A stretch of 64,000 nt of DNA from Fen-1135 sp963705275 (GCA_963705275.1 OY970063.1:2852001-2916000); one strand, 5' to 3'. Positions 25,146-34,947 are shown, numbered from the stretch's first letter. Translations and numbers: made by a program. The notes: a model not told the origin generated them from the letters alone.

Positions 25146-26637
25146 TGACCTGGAACTCAAATTAGAACACATTACAGAAAAATGTGGGGGCAAAAAGCGA
25201 ATACTGCTGATCTATCCACAATTGGGACCGCAGGCATTGATGCCTCAGGCTCCGTTATCACTGCTTTCGATTTGCCCCAATCTGGAACATGCCGGTTATG
25301 CGCCCGTCATTATCGATACTCGCGTTGAACCGGGCTATGAGGAGAAAATCAAGAAAGAATTACCGCATAGCCTGTTTGTCGGTCTTACCAGTATGACAGG
25401 CTTGCAAATTCAATATGCCCTGCAGGTGGCGGCATTTATTAGAAGGCTTGATCCGGAAAAAGTCATTGTCTGGGGCGGGATACATGCCACCATCCTGCCG
25501 GAACAGACGCTCCGAGATCCAAGGGTTGATATTGTGGTTGCTGGGGAGGGTGAAGAGGTAGTCGTCGAACTGGCGGACTGCCTCTCTTCGGACGGAGACT
25601 TAAGAGAGGTCAAGGGCATTTATTTTCACGATGAACAAGGGAATGTTGTTTTTACCGGCAAGCGGGCATTTCTCGATATGAATGAGGTTAAGATGCCATC
25701 GTGGCATCTCATCGATGTTTCAAGATATTCGGAGATCGGCGTCCAGGCGGCGCGAGGATGTCCATTCCGCTGCCGTTTCTGTTTTAACCACCTCTATAAC
25801 GGTGGAAAATGGCGGGCGAAGGACGCGGATGTTGTTATCAAAGAACTTCGGGTGCTAAAAGAGCGGTATGACGTCGGGCATGTTGTGTTTTACGATGATA
25901 ATTTTTTTTCCAATCTCAGGCGGGTCAGATATCTGTGTGAAAAACTTGTCGAGAATAATCTGGGCATAAAATGGAGCACGACTTGCCGGGCCGACATTCT
26001 GGCTCGTCGCGTTGACGCACCTTTTGCCGATCTGATGAAAAAGTCCGGTATACATATTCTCTTTGTCGGTTCTGAATCGGGCTCTCAAAGGATATTGTCA
26101 GATGTGATCAACAAGCAGATTACCGTGGATGATATTCTTGGCATGGCCAGAATCACACACGAACATAACCTGCGTGTCCATACGTCCTTTATGGCTGGAC
26201 TTCCCGGTGAGACGGAGCAGGAGCGAGGCATGACATTTGATCTTATGGATCGGATCAAGGCGATCAATCCCAATATTTATATTACGGCCGTATGTATCTA
26301 TACACCGTATCCCGGGAATCCGCTGTTTAATGAAATCGTAACCGAGCAATCGTATAAGCCCCCTCAGTCTCTTGAAGATTGGGCGCAACTGACTTTTTTC
26401 AACTGCAAACTGCCGTGGCTCACCGAAGGAGAATGTTCGATGCTGGAGGACCTAGCCTTTATTTCCCGCTTCGTCTTCTGGTCGGGAGAAATTAGGGATA
26501 GATATATAAAATGGTACCATTACCCCGCTTATATATTTTACCGGTTGGATGCTCTGCTCCGGTGGAGATTTCGTTTCTTCAGATATGCGCCTGAGTGGAA
26601 AATATTTCGACGCGTTGCAGGCTATACAGAGGCCTGA
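25129..26637 (+). CDS. B12-binding domain radical SAM protein (BchE/MagIV type)
   Basis: 502 residues. N-terminal cobalamin-binding Rossmann domain (about 22-150, with PQLGPQALMPQAPLSLL and GEGEEVVVELA), then the radical SAM barrel with ARGCPFRCRFCFNH (CxxxCxxC near 213-220) and a C-terminal extension with aromatic and basic residues. Such enzymes methylate unactivated carbons or cyclise; in surface-glycan loci their substrates are mostly unknown. It overlaps the preceding UPF0104 gene, but its base composition is higher in GC. asnB follows. Confidence 0.88.
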   Translation: MIFTSNDLELKLEHITEKCGGKKRILLIYPQLGPQALMPQAPLSLLSICPNLEHAGYAPVIIDTRVEPGYEEKIKKELPHSLFVGLTSMTGLQIQYALQVAAFIRRLDPEKVIVWGGIHATILPEQTLRDPRVDIVVAGEGEEVVVELADCLSSDGDLREVKGIYFHDEQGNVVFTGKRAFLDMNEVKMPSWHLIDVSRYSEIGVQAARGCPFRCRFCFNHLYNGGKWRAKDADVVIKELRVLKERYDVGHVVFYDDNFFSNLRRVRYLCEKLVENNLGIKWSTTCRADILARRVDAPFADLMKKSGIHILFVGSESGSQRILSDVINKQITVDDILGMARITHEHNLRVHTSFMAGLPGETEQERGMTFDLMDRIKAINPNIYITAVCIYTPYPGNPLFNEIVTEQSYKPPQSLEDWAQLTFFNCKLPWLTEGECSMLEDLAFISRFVFWSGEIRDRYIKWYHYPAYIFYRLDALLRWRFRFFRYAPEWKIFRRVAGYTEA

Positions 26638-26662
26638 TGATCCTCAACTGGAGATAAATCTG

Positions 26663-28612
26663 ATGTGCGGTATTTGCGGCATAATCGGCCCTGGTGCCGA
26701 TCCTGCCATTATTCGAAGAATGAACCTGTCCCTTGCGCACCGCGGGCCGGATGGTGAAGGCATCTATCAGGGAGAGGGCGTTTTGCTTGGGCACCGCCGC
26801 CTGTCCATTATTGATCTTGTGACTGGCGCGCAGCCAATGACGAACGAGGATCAGACTGTATGGGTTGTTTTCAATGGAGAAATATACAACTTCCAGGGTC
26901 TGCGGGGGGAACTTCAGGAACGCGGGCACGTCTTTGCAACCAGCAGTGATACAGAGGTGCTGATTCATGGATACGAGGAGTACGGGCCGGAATTCTTGAT
27001 AAGACTGGATGGAATATTCGCCTTTGCACTTTGGGACGTAAGGAAAAAAAGGCTTCTTCTGGTCAGAGATTATTTCGGCATCAAGCCCTTGCACTATCAT
27101 TTTGACGGCCGGACCCTGCGCTTTGCCTCCGAAATCAAAGCTATTCTCCAGGATCCCGCTGTTTTGCGGGAACCGGATTTCCAGTCTATCCATTATTTCT
27201 TTAATCTGCGTTTCATTCCGGGCGAGGGGACCCTCATCAATGGCATCAAGAGGCTTTTGCCTGCCCACTATATGATGTATGAGAATGGTGCCATTTCGAT
27301 ACGCCGTTATTTCGATCTAAAGAGGATGGCTGATATTCCGGCCGATGAAGAGCAGTGTATAGATGGTATTAGGCATCATCTTCGCGAAGCGGTACGGAAG
27401 CAAAAAATCAGCGATGTGCCTCTTGGGGTGTATCTTTCAGGGGGGCTTGATTCGAGCGCCCTAGTTAGATACATGAGCGAACTTTCCAGTGAGCCGGTCA
27501 GGACCTTCTCTATGGGATTCAATGAACCTACAGATGAGCTGGAAGATGCTCGTATCATAGCAGAGCAGTTCAAGACGGACCATCATGAAATAAGCGTATC
27601 TCCTGATCCTCTCCGTCAATACCCGGAAGTTATCTGGCACGCGGAAGAGCCCAAGGAAAACATCCTGCAGGGGTTTCTTCTATCCAGATTTGCCAAGAGT
27701 CACGTCAAGGTCTGTCTAAGCGGGCTTGGCGGAGATGAGCTCTTTGCCGGCTATGAGCTTCACAGATATATCTACCCTGCAAGCTTTCTTTATCCCGCCG
27801 TGCCGAGAGCTCTGGACTCATGGTTTTTTCGGCCACTGAGCAGATTTATCTTCTCTGTTGAGAATGCATGGGGATCATTGTCTCTTGACGAGTATCGCCG
27901 TGGCTTGCAGATGATTCTTTCCCTTGGTGATCCGGCCCGGTACTATCTGATACTGAGAAACGTCTGGGATTACGACGAGCAGGCTTATAGGAATGTCTAT
28001 GGTCCTCTGCTTCTGAGGCAAAACCTCTGTAAAACCCACACACAATTCGACCATTTCTTTTCTTCAAATGATCGAAGCGTTCTGGACAAGGTGCTCTGGG
28101 CGGAGTTTAACACTAAAATGCAAGAAGATTTCCTGATGAACGAAGATCGCACTTCCATGGCAAACGGTCTTGAGGTCCGCGTTCCCTTCCTGGACAGAGA
28201 CCTCGTGCAATATGCCGTGTCGATACCTGCAGAGTTGAAAATGAAAGGAAACCGGCTCAAGGATCTTTTCAGAAAGGCCATGGAAGGCGTTTTGCCGGAA
28301 CATACCTTAAGAAAAAAGAAATGGGGCTTTAGCTTCAATCCCTACTATCAGTTCCAGAAGGATTTGAAGACCGTTGCCGAGAGGGTCTTGACGAGGAAGC
28401 GAGTGGAAGAGAGAGGGATACTGAATTACGATTACCTGAAGAAGATAATGGATCATCCGCCCCATCCACGGCTGCGCTGGCACTACTTCTTCCTCTGGCT
28501 GGCGCTGGGCATGGAAATATGGTTTCAGATGTTCATTGAAGGCGACCTCTCCGGGCCTGTCTTTGAATTGGAACACTATATGCAAAATGGCGGGCGGGAT
28601 AATGCTCTATAG
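26663..28612 (+). CDS. asnB: Asparagine synthase (glutamine-hydrolysing)
   Basis: 649 residues. ATG at 26663 is chosen because Cys2 (MCGICGI) must be N-terminal after Met removal and GGAG is nine bases upstream. The Ntn glutaminase domain has LAHRGPDGEG and NGEIYNF; the synthetase domain has the PP-loop LSGGLDSSAL near 258 and the LSGLGGDELFAGY motif. In glycan and secretion loci such enzymes often amidate sugar uronates or peptides rather than aspartate, so the true substrate is uncertain. It converges with the Gfo/Idh gene, 18 bases away. Confidence 0.9.
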   Translation: MCGICGIIGPGADPAIIRRMNLSLAHRGPDGEGIYQGEGVLLGHRRLSIIDLVTGAQPMTNEDQTVWVVFNGEIYNFQGLRGELQERGHVFATSSDTEVLIHGYEEYGPEFLIRLDGIFAFALWDVRKKRLLLVRDYFGIKPLHYHFDGRTLRFASEIKAILQDPAVLREPDFQSIHYFFNLRFIPGEGTLINGIKRLLPAHYMMYENGAISIRRYFDLKRMADIPADEEQCIDGIRHHLREAVRKQKISDVPLGVYLSGGLDSSALVRYMSELSSEPVRTFSMGFNEPTDELEDARIIAEQFKTDHHEISVSPDPLRQYPEVIWHAEEPKENILQGFLLSRFAKSHVKVCLSGLGGDELFAGYELHRYIYPASFLYPAVPRALDSWFFRPLSRFIFSVENAWGSLSLDEYRRGLQMILSLGDPARYYLILRNVWDYDEQAYRNVYGPLLLRQNLCKTHTQFDHFFSSNDRSVLDKVLWAEFNTKMQEDFLMNEDRTSMANGLEVRVPFLDRDLVQYAVSIPAELKMKGNRLKDLFRKAMEGVLPEHTLRKKKWGFSFNPYYQFQKDLKTVAERVLTRKRVEERGILNYDYLKKIMDHPPHPRLRWHYFFLWLALGMEIWFQMFIEGDLSGPVFELEHYMQNGGRDNAL

Positions 28613-28630
28613 AAATACTTGGGCCGGTTC

Positions 28631-29614
28631 TTACGATGCGAGAATCGCGATGACCTTTTTCGCATGTTCGATGCCGGTGATGCAGGGGATTCCCTGTTCG
28701 ATACAATCAATGAAATGATTGATCTCGGCCTTTAAAGGCTCCTGAAAATCTATCTTCGGCAAGAGAACATCTCCGGACCTGTAGTTGAAAGCGGGAAAAT
28801 GCTGATCATCATAGTCCATGTCTTTGCCGAGGACAGCCATGCGGTCTATTCCTTTATCATAAATAGCGACTTTGTTGTCGGCAACGTCGTCGTATACCAC
28901 CATCTTTTTTGATCCCACAACGGTCATGGAACGGACCTTATTGGGGTCAAGCCAGCTCACATGGATGTTTGCCATGACCCTATCCGGATAAAGGATGTTC
29001 ATAAAGACCACGTCGTCGATCCCTTTCTGTATAAAATCGACGCCGCGCTTTACGACGGAAATAGGCGTGGCATTGTTCAGCCAATACTGGATGATACTGA
29101 TGTCATGGGGTGCGAAGTTCCATAATGCATCGACATCGGTTCGTATGCGCCCGAGGTTCAGCCTGTGGCTGTATATGTAGCGAATATTTCCAAGTCCGCC
29201 GGAATCGATCAACCCTTTCACGTAGCGGACAGCTGCATTGAAAAGAAAGGTATGCCCTGCCATGGCTACCCGCTTCTTCTTATCTGCCAGTCTGCCGATT
29301 TCTTCGACCTCGGCAACACTTCTTGCCAGCGGCTTCTCCACCAGGACGTGCTTTCCCGCTTCCAGGGCCTTCATGGTAAGCTCAAAGTGGGAAGCGACGG
29401 GTGTGGCAATGATAACGGCGTCTGTCTCCCGGTCTTTTAGAACATCATCTATGCTGTCAGTGACTTTGATTGCAGGATACAGTCTGTGGACGTAGTCACG
29501 CCTTTCGGGGGCGAGATCGACTGCGGCTGTCACATGACATCTCTTGTTTTCCACGAGATTTCTGAGAATGTTCGGTCCCCAGTAACCAACACCTATTTGG
29601 GCGATCTTCGACAT
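28631..29614 (-). CDS. Gfo/Idh/MocA family oxidoreductase
   Basis: About 327 residues from the ATG at 29614 (GGAG ten bases upstream). NAD-binding QIGVGYWGPNILRN at the N-terminus, catalytic-region VEKPLARS (the EKP motif, near 96) and HRLNLGRIR in the C-terminal sugar-binding domain. It resembles WlbA-like UDP-GlcNAcA 3-dehydrogenases and is clearly homologous to the N-terminal half of the fusion protein upstream. The protein stops at IAILAS, a little shorter than relatives that continue with ASQ-S-L. Substrate is probably a nucleotide sugar. Confidence 0.85.
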   Translation of the reverse strand: MSKIAQIGVGYWGPNILRNLVENKRCHVTAAVDLAPERRDYVHRLYPAIKVTDSIDDVLKDRETDAVIIATPVASHFELTMKALEAGKHVLVEKPLARSVAEVEEIGRLADKKKRVAMAGHTFLFNAAVRYVKGLIDSGGLGNIRYIYSHRLNLGRIRTDVDALWNFAPHDISIIQYWLNNATPISVVKRGVDFIQKGIDDVVFMNILYPDRVMANIHVSWLDPNKVRSMTVVGSKKMVVYDDVADNKVAIYDKGIDRMAVLGKDMDYDDQHFPAFNYRSGDVLLPKIDFQEPLKAEINHFIDCIEQGIPCITGIEHAKKVIAILAS

Positions 29615-29628
29615 AAAAATCTTTCTCC

Positions 29629-29865
29629 TCATCCGCCGATAACATTTCTTGCCCGATTGCATACATACTGAATTTGATTTTCAGTGATTTCCGGGAACAT
29701 GGGCAGGCTTAAGATTTCCTTTGAGCTTAGTGTCGCAACAGGGAAATCTTCCGGCCGATGACTTAAATGCCGGCAGGCCATAAGGGCGGGCAATGCTATA
29801 GGATAATGGATGCCCGCTTCAATTCTGCAGTTCTCCAGTTCCTTCATAGATGAAAACCTCTTCAT
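29629..29865 (-). pseudogene. C-terminal remnant of DegT/DnrJ/EryC1 aminotransferase (WbpE/WlbC type)
   Basis: 78 residues matching only the end of PLP-dependent sugar aminotransferases: GIHYPIALP, RHLSHRPEDFPVA, EILSLPMFPEITENQIQYV. Full proteins have about 360 residues; the PLP-binding lysine and the entire large domain are missing here. The reading frame begins with ATG overlapping the upstream stop as ATGA. The most likely history is an internal or 5' deletion in a wlbA-wlbB-degT operon. It cannot be catalytically active alone. Confidence 0.85.
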
Positions 29866-31478
29866 GCGAGCCGCAGGCCCTTTGGAGATACTTTATACCT
29901 CTTCTTGCACGCGGGGCATTTCAGATTTTTGGGGAGCTTTTCTCCGCATTCGCACATCCATCCGGCTTGTCTTGCCGGGTTCCCCGTCATGAGCGCATAA
30001 TCGGGCACATCCTTCGTCACGACGGCGCCGGCGCCCACAAACGCGGATCGACCGACAGTGTGTCCGCACACAATAGTACAGTTGGCGCCAAGTGTGGCGC
30101 CTTTCTTTACCAGCGTGGGTTTCAATTCGCTCATGCGGCTTATATGCGCGCGTGGGTTAAAGACATTCGTAAAGACCATGCTTGGTCCGCAGAAGACATT
30201 GTCCTCAAGGGTAACGCCCTTGTATATGGAAACATTGTTCTGGACTTTGCAGTAGTTTCCTATGACCACATCTTGACCAATGACAACGTTCTGCCCAATA
30301 TTGCAATTGCAGCCGATGGCGGCCCCGGGGAGAACATGGGAAAAATGCCAGACCTTGGTACCTTCTCCGATAGAGACATTATCATCGATTATGGCAGTTG
30401 GATGAACCTGGTGGTTTCTGTTGGCCCCGGTATAACCGGAAGGCTCAATGTTATTTACTGCCGATGCAGGCTTTATCCGGATCTTCGTGCCGTAGTCGTT
30501 CAAAGACCGCTGGCTGGCATTGAGGATACTGAGGACGCGCAGTCCTTCCCGTCCGTCCGTCAGGGGCGTCTGGCCTGTCGTAATGCAGTAGAGAAAATGT
30601 TCGCATTCCAGCTTCAGGGGCTCCATCTCAGTCACATTGACATATTCCGGAGTGGCCGTAGACGGCACAGGGATATAATTCTGCCATTTAATCTCATGCG
30701 GATAGATGAGGAGCTTTTCATTCCAGGGTCTCGCGTCATCGAAAACAGCCATTTTCCGCTCGCCCACTACAACAAGCTTCTGTTCCTTGAACGGATGAAG
30801 CCATGATACAAAGATATGGGCCTTCAAGCCGGACGGGAATTCAAGGTGGGTCGTGGTCACGTCGGCAATTTTTCTGTGCAGGTAGTTGCCGCCCGTTGCC
30901 AATACACTTTCCGGCTCTTCTCCAGCCAAGGCGAGAATCATGGATATATCATGGGGTGCAAAAGACCATAGGATGTTCTCCTCCCGCCTGATCTTTCCAA
31001 GATTCAAACGATGGGAATAGATGTAGTTGATTCTGCCGAGCTCCCCTGCCCGAGCAAGTTCTTTTAGTCTGACGAAAGCGGGATGGTACTGGAGAAGGTG
31101 TCCGACCATAAGTGTGAGCCTCTGATCTGCGGCGAGATTGATCAGCTCGACTGCCTGGTTCTCCGAGAGGACGAGGGGCTTTTCAACATAGACATGCTTT
31201 CCCGCGAGGAGTGCTTCCCTTGCCAGAGTGAAATGCGTTTCTGCCGGTGTGGCAATGGCTACTCCTGCGATATCGGCTCTGCCAAGGACATCATTCAGAG
31301 CCAGACATGTCTCGATTTGAGGATGCCGTTTCCCGAACTGGGCGAGAAGCGCTTCGCTCTTGTCACAGATCAGCTTGAGCGCACCGAGGTCCGCATAATT
31401 TCTGACAAGATTCTTGCCCCAGTAACCTGTGCCTATGACTGCGACATTTGGAAGAGCTGTATCTTTACGATTCTTCAT
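29862..31478 (-). CDS. Fused WlbA-like dehydrogenase and WlbB-like N-acetyltransferase
   Basis: 539 residues. Residues 1-340 form a Gfo/Idh/MocA oxidoreductase (VAVIGTGYWGKNLVRN, the EKP motif in YVEKPLVLS, HRLNLGKIR). Residues about 355-539 are a left-handed beta-helix acetyltransferase with hexapeptide repeats (IGEGTKVWHFSHV, IGCNCNIGQNVVIG, VFTNVFNPRAHI) and a C-terminal four-cysteine zinc ribbon (CECGEKLPKNLKCPACKK). The two steps flank a transaminase in UDP-GlcNAc3NAcA synthesis. The ATG at 31478 lies five bases after the preceding stop. The aminotransferase gene that should follow is only a remnant. Confidence 0.88.
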   Translation of the reverse strand: MKNRKDTALPNVAVIGTGYWGKNLVRNYADLGALKLICDKSEALLAQFGKRHPQIETCLALNDVLGRADIAGVAIATPAETHFTLAREALLAGKHVYVEKPLVLSENQAVELINLAADQRLTLMVGHLLQYHPAFVRLKELARAGELGRINYIYSHRLNLGKIRREENILWSFAPHDISMILALAGEEPESVLATGGNYLHRKIADVTTTHLEFPSGLKAHIFVSWLHPFKEQKLVVVGERKMAVFDDARPWNEKLLIYPHEIKWQNYIPVPSTATPEYVNVTEMEPLKLECEHFLYCITTGQTPLTDGREGLRVLSILNASQRSLNDYGTKIRIKPASAVNNIEPSGYTGANRNHQVHPTAIIDDNVSIGEGTKVWHFSHVLPGAAIGCNCNIGQNVVIGQDVVIGNYCKVQNNVSIYKGVTLEDNVFCGPSMVFTNVFNPRAHISRMSELKPTLVKKGATLGANCTIVCGHTVGRSAFVGAGAVVTKDVPDYALMTGNPARQAGWMCECGEKLPKNLKCPACKKRYKVSPKGLRLA

Positions 31479-31482
31479 AGTA

Positions 31483-32580
31483 TCACTTATACAACCTTTC
31501 ATTGTCTTGAATGTCCATCCACATGGCAAATAGGAGCGACTGAAAAGAGCTGATAAAAAGAAAAGCAAAAGCCAGCATCGTTAGGGGAGAGACATTTTCT
31601 CCTGTAAATAGAATGATAGTAGCGATTTTTATTGCGTAAGGAATTGCGATGATGCCGAGCAAAAAGGAAAAATGATACAATAAAAAAAGGGGATGAAAAT
31701 CTTTTAAAAGGTACTTGATCCAAAGCCGTTTGAAAAATGATTTAAGCAAGAGCCAGGAGATCTTCGGAATGACTCTGGAGACCTTCATCTTTGACTGTTC
31801 GCCGATGTTATAGACTGGTTTGATGCCAACCTCCTTAGCTGTACAGTGAGCGATATTCAGTTTAACCAGGAGGTCATTTGGCACGCCATAATTACGATAG
31901 ATATCGTGAATCCTTATGGCCTGTAATGCACTCAGTGAAATGGCAGTATATCCGCATTGGGTGTCTGAGATATGCCAGTATCCTGAGGCTATTTTTGTCA
32001 GTATCGAAAGAACGGCATTTCCGATATATCTTGTCTTGGGTACGACCAGCCATGCACTCCGATGGATGAGGCGATTCCCTTTTACGTAATCGATGCCTTC
32101 CTCAATCACAGGGCGACAGATAGTCTCCAGTTCGGCGGGATCCATTTGTCCATCACCGGCCATTACGGCAGTGCACTGAATTTGATGATCAAGACACCAC
32201 TTGTATCCTCTTGCGATGGCCGCCCCCACACCGCCGTTTGTCAAATTGTTTATAAGTATGACTCTGTCAGATGCAGGTTTGCTGTTTGCTACTTCTGAAG
32301 GGATATAATACTCAATCTCTTTTTCCGTCATTTCATGAAGGACGATTTCCGCCTGATTATATTTGGTATATGCGGGTCTATCTCTCTTGAACACCGTTTC
32401 GACGGCAGATTTTTGTCTTGTTATGTAATCAGAAACAAGGTCGGCAGTCTTGTCTGTGGAACAATCATTGACTACGATAACGCGATCTACGAATTCCGGC
32501 ACGGTTGATATTACGTGAATTATCTGTTTCTCTTCGTTATAGGCCGGGATGACAACGGCAACGGTTTTGTTGTTCAGCAT
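31483..32580 (-). CDS. Family 2 glycosyltransferase (DPM1-like) with C-terminal membrane segments
   Basis: 365 residues. GT-A fold start VAVVIPAYNEEKQI, VIVVNDCSTDKTADL and the DxD-like AGDGQMDP near 138-146, as in polyprenyl-phosphate mannosyl or glucosyl transferases. Residues about 290-355 contain two transmembrane helices. It could supply the polyprenyl-phosphate sugar donor that GT-C proteins such as the TMTC-like proteins require; this is inference. First gene of the minus-strand unit leading to the WlbA-WlbB fusion. Confidence 0.87.
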   Translation of the reverse strand: MLNNKTVAVVIPAYNEEKQIIHVISTVPEFVDRVIVVNDCSTDKTADLVSDYITRQKSAVETVFKRDRPAYTKYNQAEIVLHEMTEKEIEYYIPSEVANSKPASDRVILINNLTNGGVGAAIARGYKWCLDHQIQCTAVMAGDGQMDPAELETICRPVIEEGIDYVKGNRLIHRSAWLVVPKTRYIGNAVLSILTKIASGYWHISDTQCGYTAISLSALQAIRIHDIYRNYGVPNDLLVKLNIAHCTAKEVGIKPVYNIGEQSKMKVSRVIPKISWLLLKSFFKRLWIKYLLKDFHPLFLLYHFSFLLGIIAIPYAIKIATIILFTGENVSPLTMLAFAFLFISSFQSLLFAMWMDIQDNERLYK

Positions 32581-33007
32581 AGATCAGCCATCCTCGCAAG
32601 AGTTTTTAAGGAATGAATCTGTTATACAAGAATGTTAAATTCAATTGCACGGATTATGTAGCATATCCAATCCATGATTTACAATCTAAATTCATGATAT
32701 GTAATCGTTAAATATTTTTTTATTTGTCCGTTTTCTGTTACGGGTCACGCATTCAGGATGCAAAAACCCTCGCCATCATATCCGTAATCTAGTATACGTG
32801 AACAAGAATAATTGCCGGGCGCATCCTCGATATGGCAGGGCGTCATGAAAGTACGAGAATTGGCTAAGGGGTTCGGCTCGCATGCAGGGATGGGACTGCA
32901 TGCCTCCTCACGCATCCATCGATGAAGGCAAAGATAAATGCGGATTATTGGGGGTTTCTCCACAATGAGACGAAATAAAGAACGGAAAGGGCCGCAGCGG
33001 AATAATA
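32581..33007. other. Intergenic region between divergent genes with inverted repeat
   Basis: 427 bases, AT-rich on the left. CATGATTTA (32673-32681) pairs with TAAATTCATG (32687-32696) apart from one bulged base, a palindrome that could be an operator for either flank. GCATGCA (32880-32886) and TGCATGC (32898-32904) form another short inverted repeat. A reading frame on the minus strand at 32745-33014 has no family features or ribosome site and is not accepted. No other gene is seen. Confidence 0.4.
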
Positions 33008-34831
33008 ATGCCATTACACTCCGAAATGCATAGTACTGATGACTTTAGAAAATATCGTGATTTGTTGATATGCATTATCATTTCAGCGGCCATTCTTGTC
33101 GTATACTGGCAAGTGCAGCATTATGACCTGATTCCTCTTGACGACATTGACTATATAACGGGAAACCCTTATGTCAAGGCTGGATTGACCCGGGATAGTA
33201 TTGTATGGGCAATCGCGGATACACATACGGGCTACTGGCATCCCTTAACATGGGTTTCCCACATGTTGGATTATCAGTTGTTCAAATCCAGGGTGGGCGG
33301 ACATCATTGGACGAATGTGATCTTTCATATCCTGAATTCAATACTGTTATATGCCGTGCTGAAGCGGATGAGCGGCAGTGCATGGAAGAGCGCGTTCGTG
33401 GCAGGTCTCTTTGCTGTTCATCCCCTGAATGTGGAATCTGTTGCGTGGGTTTCAGAACGGAAGAACGTATTATGTACTTTCTTCTGGTTCATGGGGATGT
33501 GGTCGTATGCTCATTATGTGGAGCGTCCGACGCCATACAGGTATTGTCTCATCCTTATGGCATTTTCCTTAGGATTAATGTCCAAACCAATGATTGTCAC
33601 ATTCCCCTTCACCTTATTGCTGTTAGATTACTGGCCCATGGGTCGCCTCAATTCGTGGAAGACGCTCCATCGTCTCGTATCTGAAAAGATACCGCTTTTC
33701 ATTCTGGCAGCCATTGTCGGTATTGTAACATTCCTCTCCAGTCTTCATGGGGATGTTACAATTGCCCTCGATAAATTACCTATATCCGACCGCCTGGCCA
33801 ATGCCGGAGTTTCCTATGTAAAATATTTGGAGAAAATGTTCTGGCCCCAGAACCTAGCAGTTTTTTATCCCTACTCAAGGGAATTTAGTTCATTTCAAAT
33901 AAGTGCAGATTTCCTGTTACTTTCAGTCATATCCTGCCTTGCGATCTTTCTTGCGCATAAATACCGGTATGCACTTACAGGATGGCTGTGGTATCTGGGA
34001 ACCCTCGTGCCCGTCATCGGACTAATACAGGTGGGCAAGCAGGCCATGGCCGACCGTTACGCCTATATTCCCGTGATTGGTCTTTTTATCATCATTGCCT
34101 GGGGCATCCCCGATCTCCTGGGAGGATGGCCGCGGCGGAAGATTATCTTCGTCGTATCCTCGATTGCCGTCATGTCGAGTTTAATGATTTGCACGCTTCT
34201 GCAGGTCCGCTACTGGCAGAACGGTGTAATGCTCTTCGAACATGCACTGCGGGTGACCGATATGAACTCCCGTGTCCATCATAATCTCGGCGTCGCCTTA
34301 ACTAACATGGGGAAATATAATGAGGCCGTCTATCATTTCGCATATGCTATAAGATTGGAACCCGAATATGCGGGGCCATACGGCTATATGGGCATTGCAC
34401 TGTCGATGCAGGGGAAGATAGACGAAGCGACGGCTTATTATCGGGAAGCATTGAGAATAAAATCAGATGATGAAATAACGCATAACAATCTTGGCGTGGC
34501 TTTATCCGGGAAAGGGAAGTTTGATGAGGCAATTGTACATTTTCAGCAGGCCTTGAGAATTAGGCCAGACTATCCTCGCGCCAATCTAAATATGGCTGGC
34601 GCTTTGGCAGCACAGGGGAAGATGGAAGAAGCCATCGGCTATTATGAAAAGGCACTGAAACTCGACGGAGAGAATGCCGTTATTCATAACCACCTGGGCT
34701 TGGCACTGGCAGATATCGGGAGGGATCAGGAGGCAAGCAGACATTTTCAAGAGGCCCTGAAAATCGATCCCCATTATCAGGATGCGCTTAATAATCTCCG
34801 GTCTGTTGAAAGGAAAGCAATTAATCGCTGA
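33008..34831 (+). CDS. TMTC-like membrane protein with TPR tail (third paralogue)
   Basis: 607 residues. About ten transmembrane helices in residues 20-400 with the diacidic loop motif PLDDIDYITGNP, the conserved GYWHPLTWVSHMLD and HPLNVESVAWVSERKN, all typical of bacterial TMTC-like proteins. Residues about 410-600 hold at least five TPR units (HNLGVALTNMGKYNEAVYHF and similar). It is only distantly related to the pair at 13.8-17.7 kb. Predicted to be a GT-C protein O-glycosyltransferase or related factor; the neighbouring GT2 genes could make its lipid-linked donor. Confidence 0.82.
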   Translation: MPLHSEMHSTDDFRKYRDLLICIIISAAILVVYWQVQHYDLIPLDDIDYITGNPYVKAGLTRDSIVWAIADTHTGYWHPLTWVSHMLDYQLFKSRVGGHHWTNVIFHILNSILLYAVLKRMSGSAWKSAFVAGLFAVHPLNVESVAWVSERKNVLCTFFWFMGMWSYAHYVERPTPYRYCLILMAFSLGLMSKPMIVTFPFTLLLLDYWPMGRLNSWKTLHRLVSEKIPLFILAAIVGIVTFLSSLHGDVTIALDKLPISDRLANAGVSYVKYLEKMFWPQNLAVFYPYSREFSSFQISADFLLLSVISCLAIFLAHKYRYALTGWLWYLGTLVPVIGLIQVGKQAMADRYAYIPVIGLFIIIAWGIPDLLGGWPRRKIIFVVSSIAVMSSLMICTLLQVRYWQNGVMLFEHALRVTDMNSRVHHNLGVALTNMGKYNEAVYHFAYAIRLEPEYAGPYGYMGIALSMQGKIDEATAYYREALRIKSDDEITHNNLGVALSGKGKFDEAIVHFQQALRIRPDYPRANLNMAGALAAQGKMEEAIGYYEKALKLDGENAVIHNHLGLALADIGRDQEASRHFQEALKIDPHYQDALNNLRSVERKAINR

Positions 34832-34947
34832 TGTAAGGTATGATAATTTCCCGCGGTTACCACCGCGTTACGCATCGGAAGATTTGGGGAGATGAAAGAC
34901 TAACAGTGAAGTATAATAGGAGTTAAGATTAGAGGTGTAATAATTTA

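Noticed and set aside
31479..31568. Longer N-terminus for the WlbA-WlbB fusion
   Set aside because: The upstream extension is the out-of-frame end of the GT2 gene; the Rossmann start is reached naturally from the ATG at 31478.
32745..33014. 89-residue minus-strand frame in the intergenic region
   Set aside because: No ribosome site, no motif, overlaps the start of the TMTC-like gene.
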